DNA from: Petrolisthes cinctipes
Taxonomy: Eukaryota > Arthropoda > Malacostraca > Decapoda > Porcellanidae
Assembly: GCA_033782935.1 (NCBI GenBank)
Contig: JAWQEG010000002.1
Coordinates: forward strand, 23,501 to 87,500
Length of the DNA: 64,000 nt
Direction of reading: 5' to 3'
Shown: one piece after another, positions 24,501-43,214 of the stretch
Layout of the letters: every line of letters begins with the position of its first letter
Numbering within the stretch: position 1 is the first letter of the stretch
The notes under the pieces: model-generated
Told to the model about the DNA's origin: nothing
The model's database searches: none
What the model saw: the letters and a program-made list of their open reading frames with translations, nothing else
Made by a program: the position numbers and the translations under genes

Positions 24501-24574
24501 ATTTAATACCTATATTCAGTACAGATAGCATCAACTGCATTTTTTAGACTTCACAGGGAGTCATCCCATTTGAT
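15536..24574. other. Microsatellite-poor AT-rich island downstream of Crk
   Basis: About 9 kb with no dinucleotide run longer than about a dozen bases and no A-D fold-back copy, unlike either flank. Poly-A/T is short, and TACAGTAC/GTACTGTA motifs recur. It lies 3' of Crk on the minus strand, so a very long 3' UTR, a non-coding transcript or plain intergenic DNA are all possible. The only ORF I would flag is at 19812-20126 (-). Confidence 0.45.
19812..20126 (-). CDS. Unrecognised ORF, possible coding exon
   Basis: 104 codons on the minus strand with higher GC than its surroundings. The central part (residues about 17-75) has ordinary protein composition: an acidic/Pro stretch 'HQDEVIPTDTSLDHPHPP', then 'GPQGQYQIILPEGTHFILSS' and 'NGPQFLQPSGSLNL'. 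A second minus-strand frame is also open (19781-20038), which weakens the case. An exon could begin after the AG just before ATGGCACCAAG. I recognise no family. Confidence 0.2.
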   Translation of the reverse strand: MMLFHIYTMLERENFMRWHQDEVIPTDTSLDHPHPPTTTQEDGGPQGQYQIILPEGTHFILSSNGPQFLQPSGSLNLTSSHTYFGPSFILIAVCKLDGRGSTFL

Positions 24575-25152
24575 CAGGGGTTCCCAACCTGTGGGTCGTG
24601 GACCCCAAGTGGTTAGGGAGTCATGATGGGATGGCTTAGGGTTTGTAAAGCCTTGAGAGACATTGGTCACAGAGGAAAAAAAAAAAATTCAATACCAATA
24701 GTAAAAAACTCAAGATATTATGTGGATAATAAACATAATCATTCATTGAAATGAATATAAAGGGACAAATTATAAAAGACTCTAGTACTGCACTGGTCTT
24801 TTTATAAGCTTTTTAATATGCGATTTATAATACTTTTTTTTATAAACAATTGATTTCATGCAATCTAACCATCTCACTAGCTGGATAGGAGAGATAATGA
24901 TAATGATGGATGACTGTGAAAAACTTTTGTGCTTGGTTTTACTAATAGTCATTACATATTACCAAAATTCTATAATGTGCAAGAATTATTGATATACCAT
25001 TTTAGTAGCACTGTAATATGTGATGAATTAATTATAATTTTAAATCCTTTTCAGAAAATATTTGTTTACAAATCTGAAATGGCTGTTGGAATCAAGTGTG
25101 TTTTAGGATTTTGAGACAGGGGTCATGAGTACAGAAAGGTTGGGAACCATTG
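24575..25152. mobile_element. hAT-type non-autonomous element with intact 8-bp target duplication
   Basis: Ends are 'CAGGGGTTCCCAACCT' at 24575 and its near-complement 'AGGTTGGGAACCATTG' at 25152, typical of the hAT superfamily. It is flanked by identical 8-bp copies CATTTGAT (24567-24574 and 25153-25160). The 578-bp interior is AT-rich with only a 61-codon ORF, so no transposase is encoded. Confidence 0.9.
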
Positions 25153-25962
25153 CATTTGATATTACTCTACTTTAATTATGTGAACATAAGTTTGACATCA
25201 TTTGAGTTACAAGTACTGATGCAGTACCCCTCAGTGCCTTACTTTACTCTCTTTGTTCACCCATCTTGGATAATAAATCACAACCATGACTGAAGATACA
25301 ATGAACATTGCCTATTACCCTTGTACAGTATCATGAAACAATATAGCACTTTTCACCAAGGCATAAGTTTACATAATACCATAATCAGCATTTACAAAAT
25401 TTCTACCACAACCTAGTGACTACCAATGACCAGAGAACAACTGCTAATATGTAAATTTTGTTCCATACTGAACAAGCAGCTAGTGATCCTTAACTTTTCT
25501 ATGAAAAAAAAAAATAATGAAGTCATGATTGAATGTAATATTTACAAATATAAACATATATACTACATGAGCCAACATGATATGTTGAGTCTATTAGCAA
25601 GATGTCAAAAAACCTGCCAAAGATACCGTAAAAGATGTCAGGAGTAGTTATAAGTTCAGAATACTGCACTGTGTGTGCAACAAGGGAAAAATATATCAAT
25701 ATACTGTATATAAAGGCAGCATAATTTGATTACACTTCTTACAGCATTTCATAATATCAAATTTGTAGTTTTATTAAAAAATTTCAGTTTAATTAAGTTT
25801 AATTTAATAAATAATACATGTGGGGAATCATTCTACCCAAATGTTTTTTGTGCAAATATATTAACACCTAAAAATCTAGACATGCACTTAAAAATCCTAG
25901 TTTGACATTTTTGGAATTCCTAAGCTCATTTGGGTCAAATGCTGAATATATTATTTAAACTT

Positions 25963-25968
25963 TTTATT
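25963..25968 (-). terminator. Candidate Crk polyadenylation signal (AATAAA on minus strand)
   Basis: The nearest AATAAA downstream of the Crk stop codon, about 260 bases after it. Use of a more distal site cannot be excluded. Confidence 0.3.
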
Positions 25969-26228
25969 ATACTGTAATAATTAAACCATAACTTTTCATT
26001 TAATTAAAGTAAAAAAATTCAAATTAAAATATCTTCACTCACTCTTAACTATCATTACCTCTCATACAGTACTTATACAACCTTCATTTGTATTACTGGT
26101 ACTGTACATACACAATAATTTGGATGTCACATACAGTCTAAACTGCATTCACTCATTACATTATCACTATTCCTTTGAAAATAAAAGATTCTAAAAGTGT
26201 ATTTCCCTAATATTTACTTTTCAAGTGT

Positions 26229-33566
<7,338 letters not shown>

Positions 33567-35479
33567 AAAGAATTATAATAAACAGTTCACACCTCCCTCC
33601 TCAGTCACCCTCACAGAATGTCAGCCCAAAATTTAATCAAGCACTCTTTGTGTTGCTTAAGTCTTGTTCACTGTCTTATTTTCTTGACATGGAGGAGATC
33701 TGAGATTATTTTTCTACACTTTATTGCATTCCTAACTTTCTTTACCAAACACGAAGGAGTTCAAAGAATATAATAAGTTGTATACCTAAAAAAAAATAAC
33801 TGTTATGGTTAGTCACGTCTCAATTTCCGATTTATCAATATCAACTTGCATATATACACTTCAACAACAATGGCACAGAGAAGAATTTGGATTTAGCCAA
33901 CTTAAAATTCATATGTTAAGGTGTATACAGTCTCCTGCATCACTTTCTGATATTCATTACTTATATATTAATCTTTTCTTGACATGGAAGAGCGTCAAGA
34001 TATAAGTACCAAATATCAATGTCAAAATATACACTTCTTTGTGGTACATTTAATTTTCTCTCTGGTAATTACGAACGGACAAGGGGTCTAGAGGATAGGA
34101 CAAATATTCACTGTGCTTGGTAAGGTTCATACGGATGCATTTGCACTTGTCCTTCTCGCTCCCTACACTGGGTGTAAACACTATTATTATCATTAAGAGC
34201 AGTACGTCCTCCCACCACAGCGTTCAGTGCGACTCTGCTCCTGAGAATGTCTAGTATCACGTTAAAATATAACACAAACACATATACACACACAGGTGGT
34301 GCCAGTCCTTCACTTGTCCTCGACCCGACACTTCGTCACGACGGCACAAACATAAAGGTGACTTATGTCACCTGACTCATAAATATTAATTCCAAGCATT
34401 CCTGGAGACTGACGAAAGCCTAACTGGTCCAACTATACAGCAGGTCAAAAACAGCAGCTCATGAAATGGCTAATAAAAGCATAGGAACACTGACTATGCA
34501 GAGAAAACAAACAGTAATGTAGGCCCTATATGGTTTTGTTTATTTCCACTCTCATCGGATCCCCTGTACATGTTCTCGTTGAGTTAAGGGGCAAAGTGTC
34601 ACAAAGGCAGGGAACCCTAATATTCTTTGCATCATCGACGCAGGTAGCAGAGGGTAGGTGCTGCCAACTTTACTCTCGTGTTGGATATGAGGCACTCATT
34701 GTATTTACGGGAACAGTAATACAGTCTTGGCAAACTAGCATGCTGATTCCTTCATATATCCTACAGAAACAGATTGCCTACGCCGGGTCCTCATGAAATA
34801 ACCTACCGACCTATGGGACTGAGAGTATTGTAGTGGTTTGGATTCGGTATTGCTGTAACTTCCTTAGTTCCTCAATTCATAAACGCCTCAAAATATGAGT
34901 ACGTGATGTTGACATACTGAACTGGGGAATAATAGTTCGGTTTAACAGTCGCCTTGTTGGCAACCGGATACAGAAAGGATATGTAACATTTAGGTAGAAA
35001 GTTGGGAAACAAAAATTTCTTCAAACGTTCGTTGCTTACAGGATACACATATAGGGGAATCACAGACCAGGATAGGCGAGGCACTGTATATGTTTGTTTA
35101 GTGGATAATGTTCTGTGTCTTCTCTCACTAAAAAGGTCACTGATTTTCACTGTACACGAGGAAGAATGACTAGTAGCACACAATTAACGTACAGGTTCTT
35201 TTCACCAACTTGTGTAGGTCACTGGACACACGACACACGAAGGAGATAAATAACAGCTAAGTAAGACACCGCGTGAGGAGTGTCAGTGTGAGCAGCAAGG
35301 CTACCGGACACATACTGCTCATCCTCTCCCTCCAGCACTGCTATGTCGTCCCTCCTACACCCTTGGACGTGGATTAACTAGAGTGGCTGAGAGGGAGGAA
35401 GCAGAGATGATGATGATGGTGGTGATAGTGGTGGTGGGAGTTGACTACAATGGGTTTAACCTTTGGATCTATGGACTGT
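33567..35479. other. Upstream of Crk exon 1, nothing firmly identified
   Basis: Mixed-composition sequence that could hold the Crk promoter or a 5' UTR exon on the minus strand. I see no clear TATA/initiator pair. An unassigned minus-strand ORF of 103 codons lies at 34872-35183, and a short TGA/GGT triplet run near 35405-35440. Confidence 0.35.
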
Positions 35480-35641
35480 TTAAGGGGAGATTTTCTTGTT
35501 GATGAATTGGAAGGTCTTCGATTCCTCCAAACTATGCCACGATACAGATCCCCTACTGGTCCCATTGAGGGCATCTGTTTCCTGGTATAGTTAGGAGGAA
35601 TCAGTGGTCCCTCACATTGCCAATAATAAATACCCCATTAA
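35480..35641. mobile_element. Family B fold-back element (copy B2)
   Basis: TTAAGGGGAGATTTTCTTG at the left and 'AATAAATACCCCATTAA' at the right. Arms: 'GATTCCTCCAAACTATGCCA' plus 'CGATACAGATCCCC', and 'TTTCCTGGTATAGTTAGGAG' plus 'GAATCAG'. Confidence 0.85.
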
Positions 35642-36039
35642 GAGGGACAGCAGGACATATTTATACGGTAATCAATGAGTTTACATAACATAATTACGGA
35701 TGACAAAATAAGCCACTGACAGGGAGTAACATGGGTCATCCTATAAAAAAATATATAGTTATCTTATGGTATAGTGGACTAATTCTGTGTTTTCCAGCTA
35801 ATTGCCTGCACCCTTGTTACGAGCGGGTGAATATAAACACAATGGTTGATAGTACAGCAGAGAAAAATAAAGTACAGTACAGTATATAATAAAGTACAGT
35901 AAAGTAGACCTGGCCACCCACCGTCCCACCCACCGTCACCACTGCCACTTAGGCCAGAACAAACCACAAACCACCACACTCCACAGCACTCACTCGGTCA
36001 CACGCTACGGTACCAGGCTACTCCTGTACGCTTCACTTA

Positions 36040-36211
36040 CTCACACACTGCTCCACCTGTAAACAAACACACATTCACTCACGCACACACACACTGCTCC
36101 ACCTGTAAACACACACACATTCACTCACGCACACACACACTGCTCCACCTGTAAACACACACACTCACACACAAATGATACGCGCACACACACATACACT
36201 GCTCCACCTGT

Positions 36212-36246
<35 letters not shown>
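36040..36246 (+). repeat. Minisatellite with (CA)n inside each unit
   Basis: Units of about 50 bp: 'CACTGCTCCACCTGTAAACA', then (CA)n, then 'TTCACTCACGCACAC'. There are four copies with different CA lengths; the last is a long (CA)n at 36213-36245. Confidence 0.93.
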
Positions 36247-36248
<2 letters not shown>

Positions 36249-36414
36249 TAATACGCAAGCACATTTAACACGAGTACACGCACATGGACTCGTATAATCT
36301 TCTATTAATCCCCCAAAATCAAAATATGACAACAACTCCAACTTGGATGTATGACACACGCACACCACATCCATATCAACAAGCAGAAAAACATTATCTA
36401 TATAAAGAGTGTGG

Positions 36415-36546
36415 AATAGTGTTGATAAATCTGGAGTAACTGATTCTTTCTAACTTATCCATGCAGGCAACAGGCCACCATTATTTTTGTTAATCTGGTC
36501 CTGTTTCCTGGCATACTTTGGAGAAATCAAGGCACTCCAATGTACC
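36415..36546 (+). mobile_element. Family A fold-back element, truncated (copy A7)
   Basis: 'AATAGTGTTGATAAATCTGG' through 'CTTTGGAGAAATCAAGGCAC' and 'TCCAATGTACCAAA'. The right terminal inverted repeat is replaced by the start of the family B copy B3. Confidence 0.8.
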
Positions 36547-36719
36547 AAATGGGCAGATTCTTTTGTTGGTATGTTGGAAGGTCTCTAATTCCTCCAAACT
36601 ATGCCACGAAACAGATCCTCTATTTTAGTACCATTGAGGGCGTATATAATTATGTTTTCTGGCCATAGTTTGGAGGAATTAGAGACCTTCCAAACACCAA
36701 CAAAAGAATCACCCATTTA
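36547..36719. mobile_element. Family B fold-back element (copy B3), near-perfect hairpin
   Basis: Outer arms 'AATGGGCAGATTCTTTTGTT' and 'AACAAAAGAATCACCCATT'. Inner arms 'TAATTCCTCCAAACTATGCC' and 'GGCCATAGTTTGGAGGAATT'. It is the most symmetric copy in the window. Confidence 0.88.
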
Positions 36720-36795
36720 TTATACACGTTTCTATTGTATTATTAATTAAGAACATCTGGCCTCTTCCCTTCACATCTCTTCTTCTAACCCACCA

Positions 36796-36823
36796 AAGAA
36801 AGGAAGGAAGGAAGGAAGGAAGG
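36796..36823. repeat. (GGAA)n microsatellite
   Basis: Six GGAA units. Confidence 0.9.
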
Positions 36824-36941
36824 AGTGTATGATTGTCATCCCCTCTAACCAAGAAATCTTTTAATCTATAGTGGAATGTAAAAGACTGCCAACTCTTCTC
36901 CTTTCCCAAATTTTTCTGTGATCATAACTGGTTAGCTCTGG

Positions 36942-36942
<1 letters not shown>

Positions 36943-37013
<71 letters not shown>
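36943..37013. repeat. (GT)n microsatellite
   Basis: 71 bp of pure GT. Confidence 0.98.
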
Positions 37014-37017
<4 letters not shown>

Positions 37018-37288
37018 TTTTCCTTATATTTTATCTGGTTTCTCGAATGCTGTATACTAATAAAGAAAATTTTATTATCTCTAGTGCAATTATATTCGTT
37101 TTAATTCAACAACAAGCAAACTCTTTCAACATATATATACTGTATATATCACATCCTTTACTGTATCCGTCCAAGTTATTGCGTTAAGAAAGCACTTCCT
37201 ATGTCAGTATGTCACAGAATATACCAATTAAAAAAAAAAAATAATAATAATAATAATAATAATAATTCATAGTGACGAACAAGTTAAG

Positions 37289-37348
37289 GGCGAGGGAGGT
37301 ATGTACAGTGTTGATAAATCCTGAGCAAATTGTTATTCCAAGCAACAG
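37289..37348 (+). mobile_element. Family A left-end fragment (copy A8)
   Basis: 'GGGAGGTATGTACAGTGTTG' then 'ATAAATCCTGAGCAAATTG' and 'TATTCCAAGCAACAGG'. The right half is absent. Confidence 0.65.
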
Positions 37349-37554
37349 GGCAAAACACGAGATAAATTTTTGGGGGGAAGGAAAAATAGAATGAGGTGTG
37401 GTAGAAGGATCGGATGGAACTTAACATGAACACAATAGACTAATCAACTTAACACCAAACAACTGTAAATGATCTTGTTATGCTTCTATTATTTTATCTG
37501 CTATGCCTTCCCTACTAAATCTCTTAATTCCATTTACTCTTAATAAAATAAAAA

Positions 37555-37880
37555 TGGTGAGGGAAGAGGATGGGTGGGGTAAAGTAAGTGAAGGAGCGAT
37601 AGGATGAGGTGTACTGTATGTAGAACTAGATAGGATGAGGATAGAGAGCATGTGACAGGAAAGAATGATGGTGTGGTGGGGTGAAGTGCAGGAGAGATAG
37701 GATGAGGTGTACGGTATATATGTAGAACTAGATAGTATGAGGCTATATAGGATAGAGGGCATGTGGCAGGAAAGGATGAGGGTGTGGTGTGGTGGGGTGA
37801 AGGAACGATAGGATGAAGTGTACAGTGTGTAGAAAATGTGAGAGTGAAGGATAGACAGCATGTGATAGAAAAGGATGAGG
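37555..37880 (-). repeat. About 80-90-bp minisatellite
   Basis: Repeated 'GAACTAGATAGGATGAGG', 'GAGAGCATGTGACAGGAAAG' and 'GGGTGTGGTGGGGTGAAG' blocks, three to four copies. A 127-codon minus-strand ORF is Ser/Leu/His translation of it. Confidence 0.85.
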
Positions 37881-37994
37881 GTGTGGGGGGTGGTTGTAGG
37901 GGAAGTAGGGGTTGTAGTAGTATATAGATGTATAATATTATAGAGCTATACGGGATGATTTGTTACAAGAGAAAGGAGAGCAGAGATTAGGCAG

Positions 37995-38800
37995 CTTGTG
38001 ACAGGAGAGGAGAGAGGAGGGGAGAGAGGAGGGGAGGGAGGAGAGGAGGGAGGAGAGAGGAGGGAGGAGAGAGGAGGGAGGAGGGGAGGGAGGAGGGGAG
38101 GGAGGAGGGGAGGGAGGAGGGGAGGGAGGAGGGGAGAGAGGAGGGAGGAGGGGAGGGAGGGAGGAGGGGAGAGAGGAGGGAGGAGGGGAGGGAGAGAGGA
38201 GGGGAGAGAGGAGGGGGGGGGGGAGAGGGGGGGGGAGAGAGGAGGGGAGGGAGGGAGGAGAGGAGGGAGGAGAAGAGAGAGGAGAGGAGGGGTGAGAAAA
38301 TGAAAGGGGAGGAGAGAGGAGAGGAGACGAGGGAGAAGAGGAAACTAGATGAGAGAGGAGAGGAGGGAGAAAAGGAGAGAGGGAGAGAAGGAAGGAGAGG
38401 TGTGGAGAGAGGAGAGGATGTGTTGGAAGTCGGTGGTAGAGTAGGGGGTAGTAGTTATAAAGAGAGGTACAGTATACAGAGAGGCTGGTTTGTTTGTTAC
38501 AAGAGAAAGGAGAGATGAAGAGAGGAGGAGGAGGGGAAAAAAAGGAAGAGGAGCATAGAAGAAGATTAGGAGAGAAAAGAGGAGAGGAGGGTGGAGAAGA
38601 GATGGGAGAAGAGGGGAGACAAGTTAGAGGAAGAGGAGCAGAGAAGAAGATTAGGAGAGAAAAGATGAGAGGAGGGTGGAGAAGAGATGTGAGAAGAGGG
38701 GAGACAAGTTAGAGGAAGAGGATGAGAGGGGAGGGGAGAGGAAAGCAGAGGTGGTGAGGGAATGGGGGAAAAGTTGGAGTAAGAGGAGAGGAAGGGAGGG
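37995..38800 (+). repeat. Long polypurine (GGGAGGA)n tract
   Basis: About 800 bp that are almost all A and G on the plus strand, with pure stretches at 38000-38300. Gly/Arg/Glu-only ORFs are artefacts. It is capable of triplex or G-rich structure. Confidence 0.95.
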
Positions 38801-38864
38801 AGGGATGGGGAGGTAGCCTAGTCTAAGCATGTGACCTTGTCTTGTGTCAGGGCTGCGTCACAAG

Positions 38865-39525
38865 CCAGCTGGCAACTATGTCCACTCCCACCCTCCACAC
38901 TCACTCACTCTCCGTTCCTTCCTTCTACCCTTCACACTCACTCACTTTCCCCTCCTTTCACCCTTCATATTAATTCACTCTCCCTTCCTTCCACCCTTCA
39001 TACACACTCACTCTCCCCTCTTCTCTCTATCCTTCCTCCACACCCTCTTCCCTCTACCCTTTCTCCACACCCATTTCCCTCTTGCACACACATACATTCC
39101 CCTCTTCCCTCTACCCCTCTTCCACACACTCACCTCTCTACACCCACTTCCCACTACCCCTCGCTTTCTCTCCTCCACGCTCACTTCCCACACAGACACT
39201 CACTTCCTACTACCTCTCTTCCCACTATCCCTCCTCCCCTCCTCCATACACACAAATACACTTCCTACTACCTCTCTTCCCACCTCCACACACACACACA
39301 CTCACTTCCTACTACCTCTCTTCCCACTATCCCTCCTTCACACACACACAGACACTCACTTCCTACTACCTCACTTCCCACTATTCCTCCTTCACACACG
39401 CACACACACACACATTTCCTACTACCTCACTTCCCACTATCACTCCTTCACACACACACACACCCACCCCACTTCCCTCTATCCCTGCTCCCTCCTCCTC
39501 CCTCCGTGCTCTACTGACTGACTGA
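38865..39525 (+). repeat. Polypyrimidine/CA minisatellite
   Basis: 'CACTTCCTACTACCTCTCTT' plus 'CCCACTATCCCTCCT' units with (CA)n, and an earlier 'TCACTCTCCCTTCCTTCCAC' section. Three frames are open, hence ORFs of 147-228 codons that I reject. Confidence 0.93.
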
Positions 39526-39660
39526 CTCATCCCTCTCAGTAACTCATTCAGGCCCGTCTGTTCTCCCACGGCGGTCACCAGGCAAGGCAAGCCAGGACAG
39601 GTGGAGGAGCTACAGTAAGTCACAAAAACAAAACAAATATTAATGGGTGTGATTCTGTTG

Positions 39661-39800
39661 TCGGGGAACTCTGAGTGCTACTAAGTCCTTCAACGTATGC
39701 TGCGTAACTGGTTCCTTCCCTATTCGTATGCTGAGGTATTTTCTAGTCTGTTTCTTGGCGTAATGTGGAGGAATCAGTAGCCTTCCACTTCGCTAACAAC
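39661..39800. mobile_element. Family B fold-back element, divergent (copy B4)
   Basis: 'CTACTAAGTCCTTCAACGTA' and 'GGCGTAATGTGGAGGAATCA' plus 'GTAGCCTTCCACTTCGC' align with the B arms at reduced identity. Confidence 0.5.
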
Positions 39801-39888
39801 AACAACAACAACATCAACTGTCTTCTGATCTCATACACCCTTAGAGTGCACATGGTTGCTTTGATAAGATGTCTCTCACTCACGTCGC

Positions 39889-40068
39889 CTTGAGGGGGTC
39901 ATTCACGATTGGTACATTGGAGTGCCTTCATTCCTCTAAAGTATATATTATTATACAGTATGCCAGGAAACAGGACCAGATTAAACAAAAATAATGGTGG
40001 CCTGTTTCTTGGATTACTTTGGAGGAATCAGATGCCCCAGATTTGCCAACACTGTACTTTCTCCTTAA
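39889..40068 (-). mobile_element. Family A fold-back element (copy A9)
   Basis: 'GGTACATTGGAGTGCCTTCA', 'TATGCCAGGAAACAGGACCA', 'ACTTTGGAGGAATCAGATGC', ending 'CTTTCTCCTTAA'. A short AT-rich insertion (TATTATTATACA) splits the first arm. Confidence 0.85.
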
Positions 40069-40303
40069 CACACACAATGTTATGTATATTTTAATCTTCT
40101 CACTCTGAGTCGGTTAAGGAGTTACGGTTCAGATGACGACGTCTTACATCTATAGTTTATACTAATATATTAATACATATGAAGATTCATTTAATAAGCA
40201 GTATTTCAACCACTATTATTATTTTTCTGGGTCCTTGGCGTCGATCATTAAAAGTCTAAGCAAAACAAAACAAAGAAAATTCGACCACCTTTAAATCTGC
40301 TCG

Positions 40304-40331
<28 letters not shown>
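40304..40331 (+). repeat. Poly-A tract
   Basis: 28 A residues. Confidence 0.95.
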
Positions 40332-40334
<3 letters not shown>

Positions 40335-41264
40335 GGGATAGATTTACAAATTCTGAGGTTAACACAATATGGCTGTCCAAGAGTACCGGTCTGTTGGTTA
40401 GGTTGAGTGAACTACTATAGGGACTCTGCAACTTGTATATATATATAGACGATTTACAAACAAGCCTGATGAGTCTGATAGCTCTGTGTGTTTGTTATGT
40501 GTTATGTGTTACAAGTCACTTATGTGTCGAATCTGGTTTGACGTAACACCTACTGCAGGCATGAAGACTCCGTGTGCACCTGAGTATGCAAAGGTAAAAA
40601 AAATATTTAGTTGGAGATTCATTCAAACTGTATGTTGCAACTATACTCCCCTTATTATTATTATACACTGAGGTTGTCTGTTACCCGTCACTGTCTAGAA
40701 GAATCAGGCACGACCCTCCAATCACAGACAGTCTTTTCTGATTAACACAACCTGACCAGTCTTGAGTAAACAGACGTATTCTTCTTCCGGACGTGATATC
40801 ATTTCCGGATTTGTGGTCCTATGTATCACGGTTTTTTTTTCTTTTCTTTTTTTATTCTTTCCCGACGCAGGTAGAATAGAGAGGTTAGGCAACTATGAAC
40901 CCTTTCTAAGAAAATATACAATAGTCCCATGTTGGTGTGGTCTTCAAAATTGCCCCCCAAGCGATAAATTGTTACAAAATATCGCTGTAACAGTTGGACA
41001 ATGTTTTGTAAACCACTCGGTCGTAAACTTCAGACCCAAATTCTTGCTTCTTTTTTCTTCTGGTGTACAGTCGCTCAAAAAATATGGGTCCACTTCTCAC
41101 GTGAAACATTCTGACACCTCTGACCACTCTTAGTGTTCGGAAAGCAGCCGGAAAACACGAGCTACAGTGTTCATTGAGGACATTATCCAGCACCAAAGGA
41201 CTGACAGTGTTTTGATCGACTATACATGCTGTATAGGCCTACTACACTAGTTTGTTCTCGAGGT

Positions 41265-41360
41265 GTGTCAGCAAGTGTTGGCAGGACTATACAGTGTTGG
41301 CAGACTACAGTGTTGGCAACTACAGTGTTGGCAGACTACAGTGTTGGCAGGACTATATTG
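41265..41360 (+). repeat. 18-bp minisatellite (TACAGTGTTGGCAGACTA)
   Basis: Four to five copies, some lacking the GA of GACTA. Confidence 0.85.
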
Positions 41361-41454
41361 TGTCGACACGACTACACGACTGTGCTAAATAGGATCTTTG
41401 AAACAATATACACTGAAGACTTCTTTGATGTTGGTGTATACTAGACGGTACTTA

Positions 41455-41596
41455 CACTGGGGGTCAATAATTCTGTCCTGATCCCAGACACAACATGAAT
41501 CTCTACCAACCTTACATCCTACTCGTCCAGAATAACTTCAGTGGGTCAAGATTCATATTGTGCTTCCGATCAGGACAGAATTATTGACCCCTAGTG
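41455..41596. mobile_element. CACTA-like MITE with TTA target duplication
   Basis: 142 bp with 29-bp terminal inverted repeats that differ at one base: 'CACTGGGGGTCAATAATTCT' at 41455 and the complement of 'CACTAGGGGTCAATAATTCT' at 41596. It is flanked by TTA on both sides (41452-41454, 41597-41599). CACT ends and a 3-bp duplication fit CACTA/EnSpm; PIF/Harbinger also makes TTA duplications. Confidence 0.85.
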
Positions 41597-41608
41597 TTAT
41601 TAAATCAA

Positions 41609-41775
41609 GAGCTATAATAAGTATCCAGGTCTGCTTCGAATATCCTAATGTAATATTAAACGAGCTGCAGAATGTAATGGAACAGAATAAGCATCATTAT
41701 TGGTTCACTGGTATGTCAGATGATTCCAAACTTCAACAAGACCTGGACACTTATTATGACTCGTGGCTGTACAAA
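41609..41775 (+). repeat. Family D fold-back element (best copy)
   Basis: The left arm 'ATAATAAGTATCCAGGTCTG' and 'CTTCGAATATCC' pairs with the right arm 'AAGACCTGGACACTTATTAT'. The central part is 'ATTGGTTCACTGGTATGTCA'. A 150-codon ORF (41560-42012) runs through it and through the neighbouring MITE, so it is not a gene. Confidence 0.65.
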
Positions 41776-42060
41776 AAGACTCTAAAACTGTGCCACAAAA
41801 CAGACTCTCTTGAAGTGACTCAGTATGTGTGTTTTGCTGTGGTTCAGTTCGGGGGAAATCAATCACTCACTGACCTACAAATTGAACACCACAAGAAGCC
41901 CCGTAATCATACAACATCATCACGTCACAATTCATACTCACATATGTCGATTGTTTTCCTATTTGCCATGGACGGTGTTGCTCTTTTCTTGGCCTTCGTA
42001 CGAGTGGGTTAGATTTCTTTTCAAAATAACGTATAAGTAACTGAATAAATCTCTTTTAAT

Positions 42061-42180
42061 TAAGGGAATAATGTGTTGTTGGTATACTGGAAGGCTACTG
42101 ACTCCTACAAACAATGTCACAAAACAGATCTCTCATTAAAGTAACATTTAGGTTGGCTGTTTCCGGGCATAATCTTCCCT
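42061..42180 (+). mobile_element. Family B fold-back element, partial (copy B5)
   Basis: 'TGTTGTTGGTATACTGGAAG', 'CTACTGACTCCTACAAACAA' and 'TGTCACAAAACAGATCTCTC', then 'GTTTCCGGGCATAATC'. The right arm is lost. Confidence 0.65.
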
Positions 42181-43210
42181 TTTAGTTTCTTTTCATATTA
42201 ATGTATACGTAACTGAATAAATCTCTTATAGTACATTCTTCACATGACGATACAAGGTTTAAAATTTATGAGGAAAAGATGAACACTGACTCACCAGGTA
42301 AAACAAAGGGTGGAGCTTACATCCTGTATAATGACGCATTCATTAGTAATACATACATACATGTAAATAACCTCTTTATCCATCACACCCACCTAATAGT
42401 TGAATCACATATTAGTCATATTTCGGTAACTAACTATCTGTGTGTCACAATGAATTTCTCTTGAATGTTAAATCACCAATTAGTTTTTTTGTCTTGTGTA
42501 AATTACTCACCAACAATACAATTTAGGTATAATTATGACTAGTCACACTGTCTGTTTTGGTAGATAAGATTGTATTGGATGAAATGGTATATACGTAAGT
42601 CCTAGGTACGGTACTCCTTCAACGCAACGCACACCTACAATGTATATAAGAAATTTTGTTACTTTTTATGGGGAGGGGCAAACATTGAAGGGATCCATCC
42701 ATGGCCTCCAATTCCCCAATAACGTCACCGGTCTATGTTATAATCTGAGTAGCCTATGTAATGTTCCAGGTTGGATATAAAAAAAGTGATCCATTGGCAA
42801 GTATAGTCTCGAAGTCATTAATTGGAAAGGCACAAGAAGGTTGTTTCTTTTCCCTTTACAAAATCATATATAGCCGCCGGTTGCATAAAATGTTTGCCAG
42901 TCAGCTCTTTATCCGGTTAACTAGTGTGGTAAACATCTCCAGTTAGTAAGTGACGTATGATCTGAACCTAACACCAGATGAACACATTTGACATTGAGAA
43001 AAAAAAATTAACTATAATTACGCCTACATAGATTACTCCATTCTCAGATTGATAGTATACTGTCCCTTAATATATATTTTAATCTGGCTAACACTAGTTG
43101 ATTTTACTCGCCGAGGAAGGGGGAAACCTGACAACTAACAGGCTAGTATAATGTTTGTTGTCAACTGTAAACTGTAGGCCCCAAACTTTTATTTTTATGT
43201 GTCAGGAGAG
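42181..43210. other. Unique AT-rich sequence, nothing identified
   Basis: Only short ORFs and no element recognised. Confidence 0.4.
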
Positions 43211-43214
43211 CAGT

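Noticed and set aside
40314..40331. Poly-A runs (also 5366-5390) as retroposon tails
   Set aside because: No retroelement body or target duplication could be recognised next to them.
40762..41133. 123-codon ORF with a hydrophobic N-terminal stretch
   Set aside because: The hydrophobic part is a poly-T region and the rest has no recognisable motif. No splice or start context supports it.
41560..42012. 150-codon ORF with mixed composition
   Set aside because: It runs through a MITE inverted repeat and a family D fold-back. The same DNA recurs elsewhere without an open frame.
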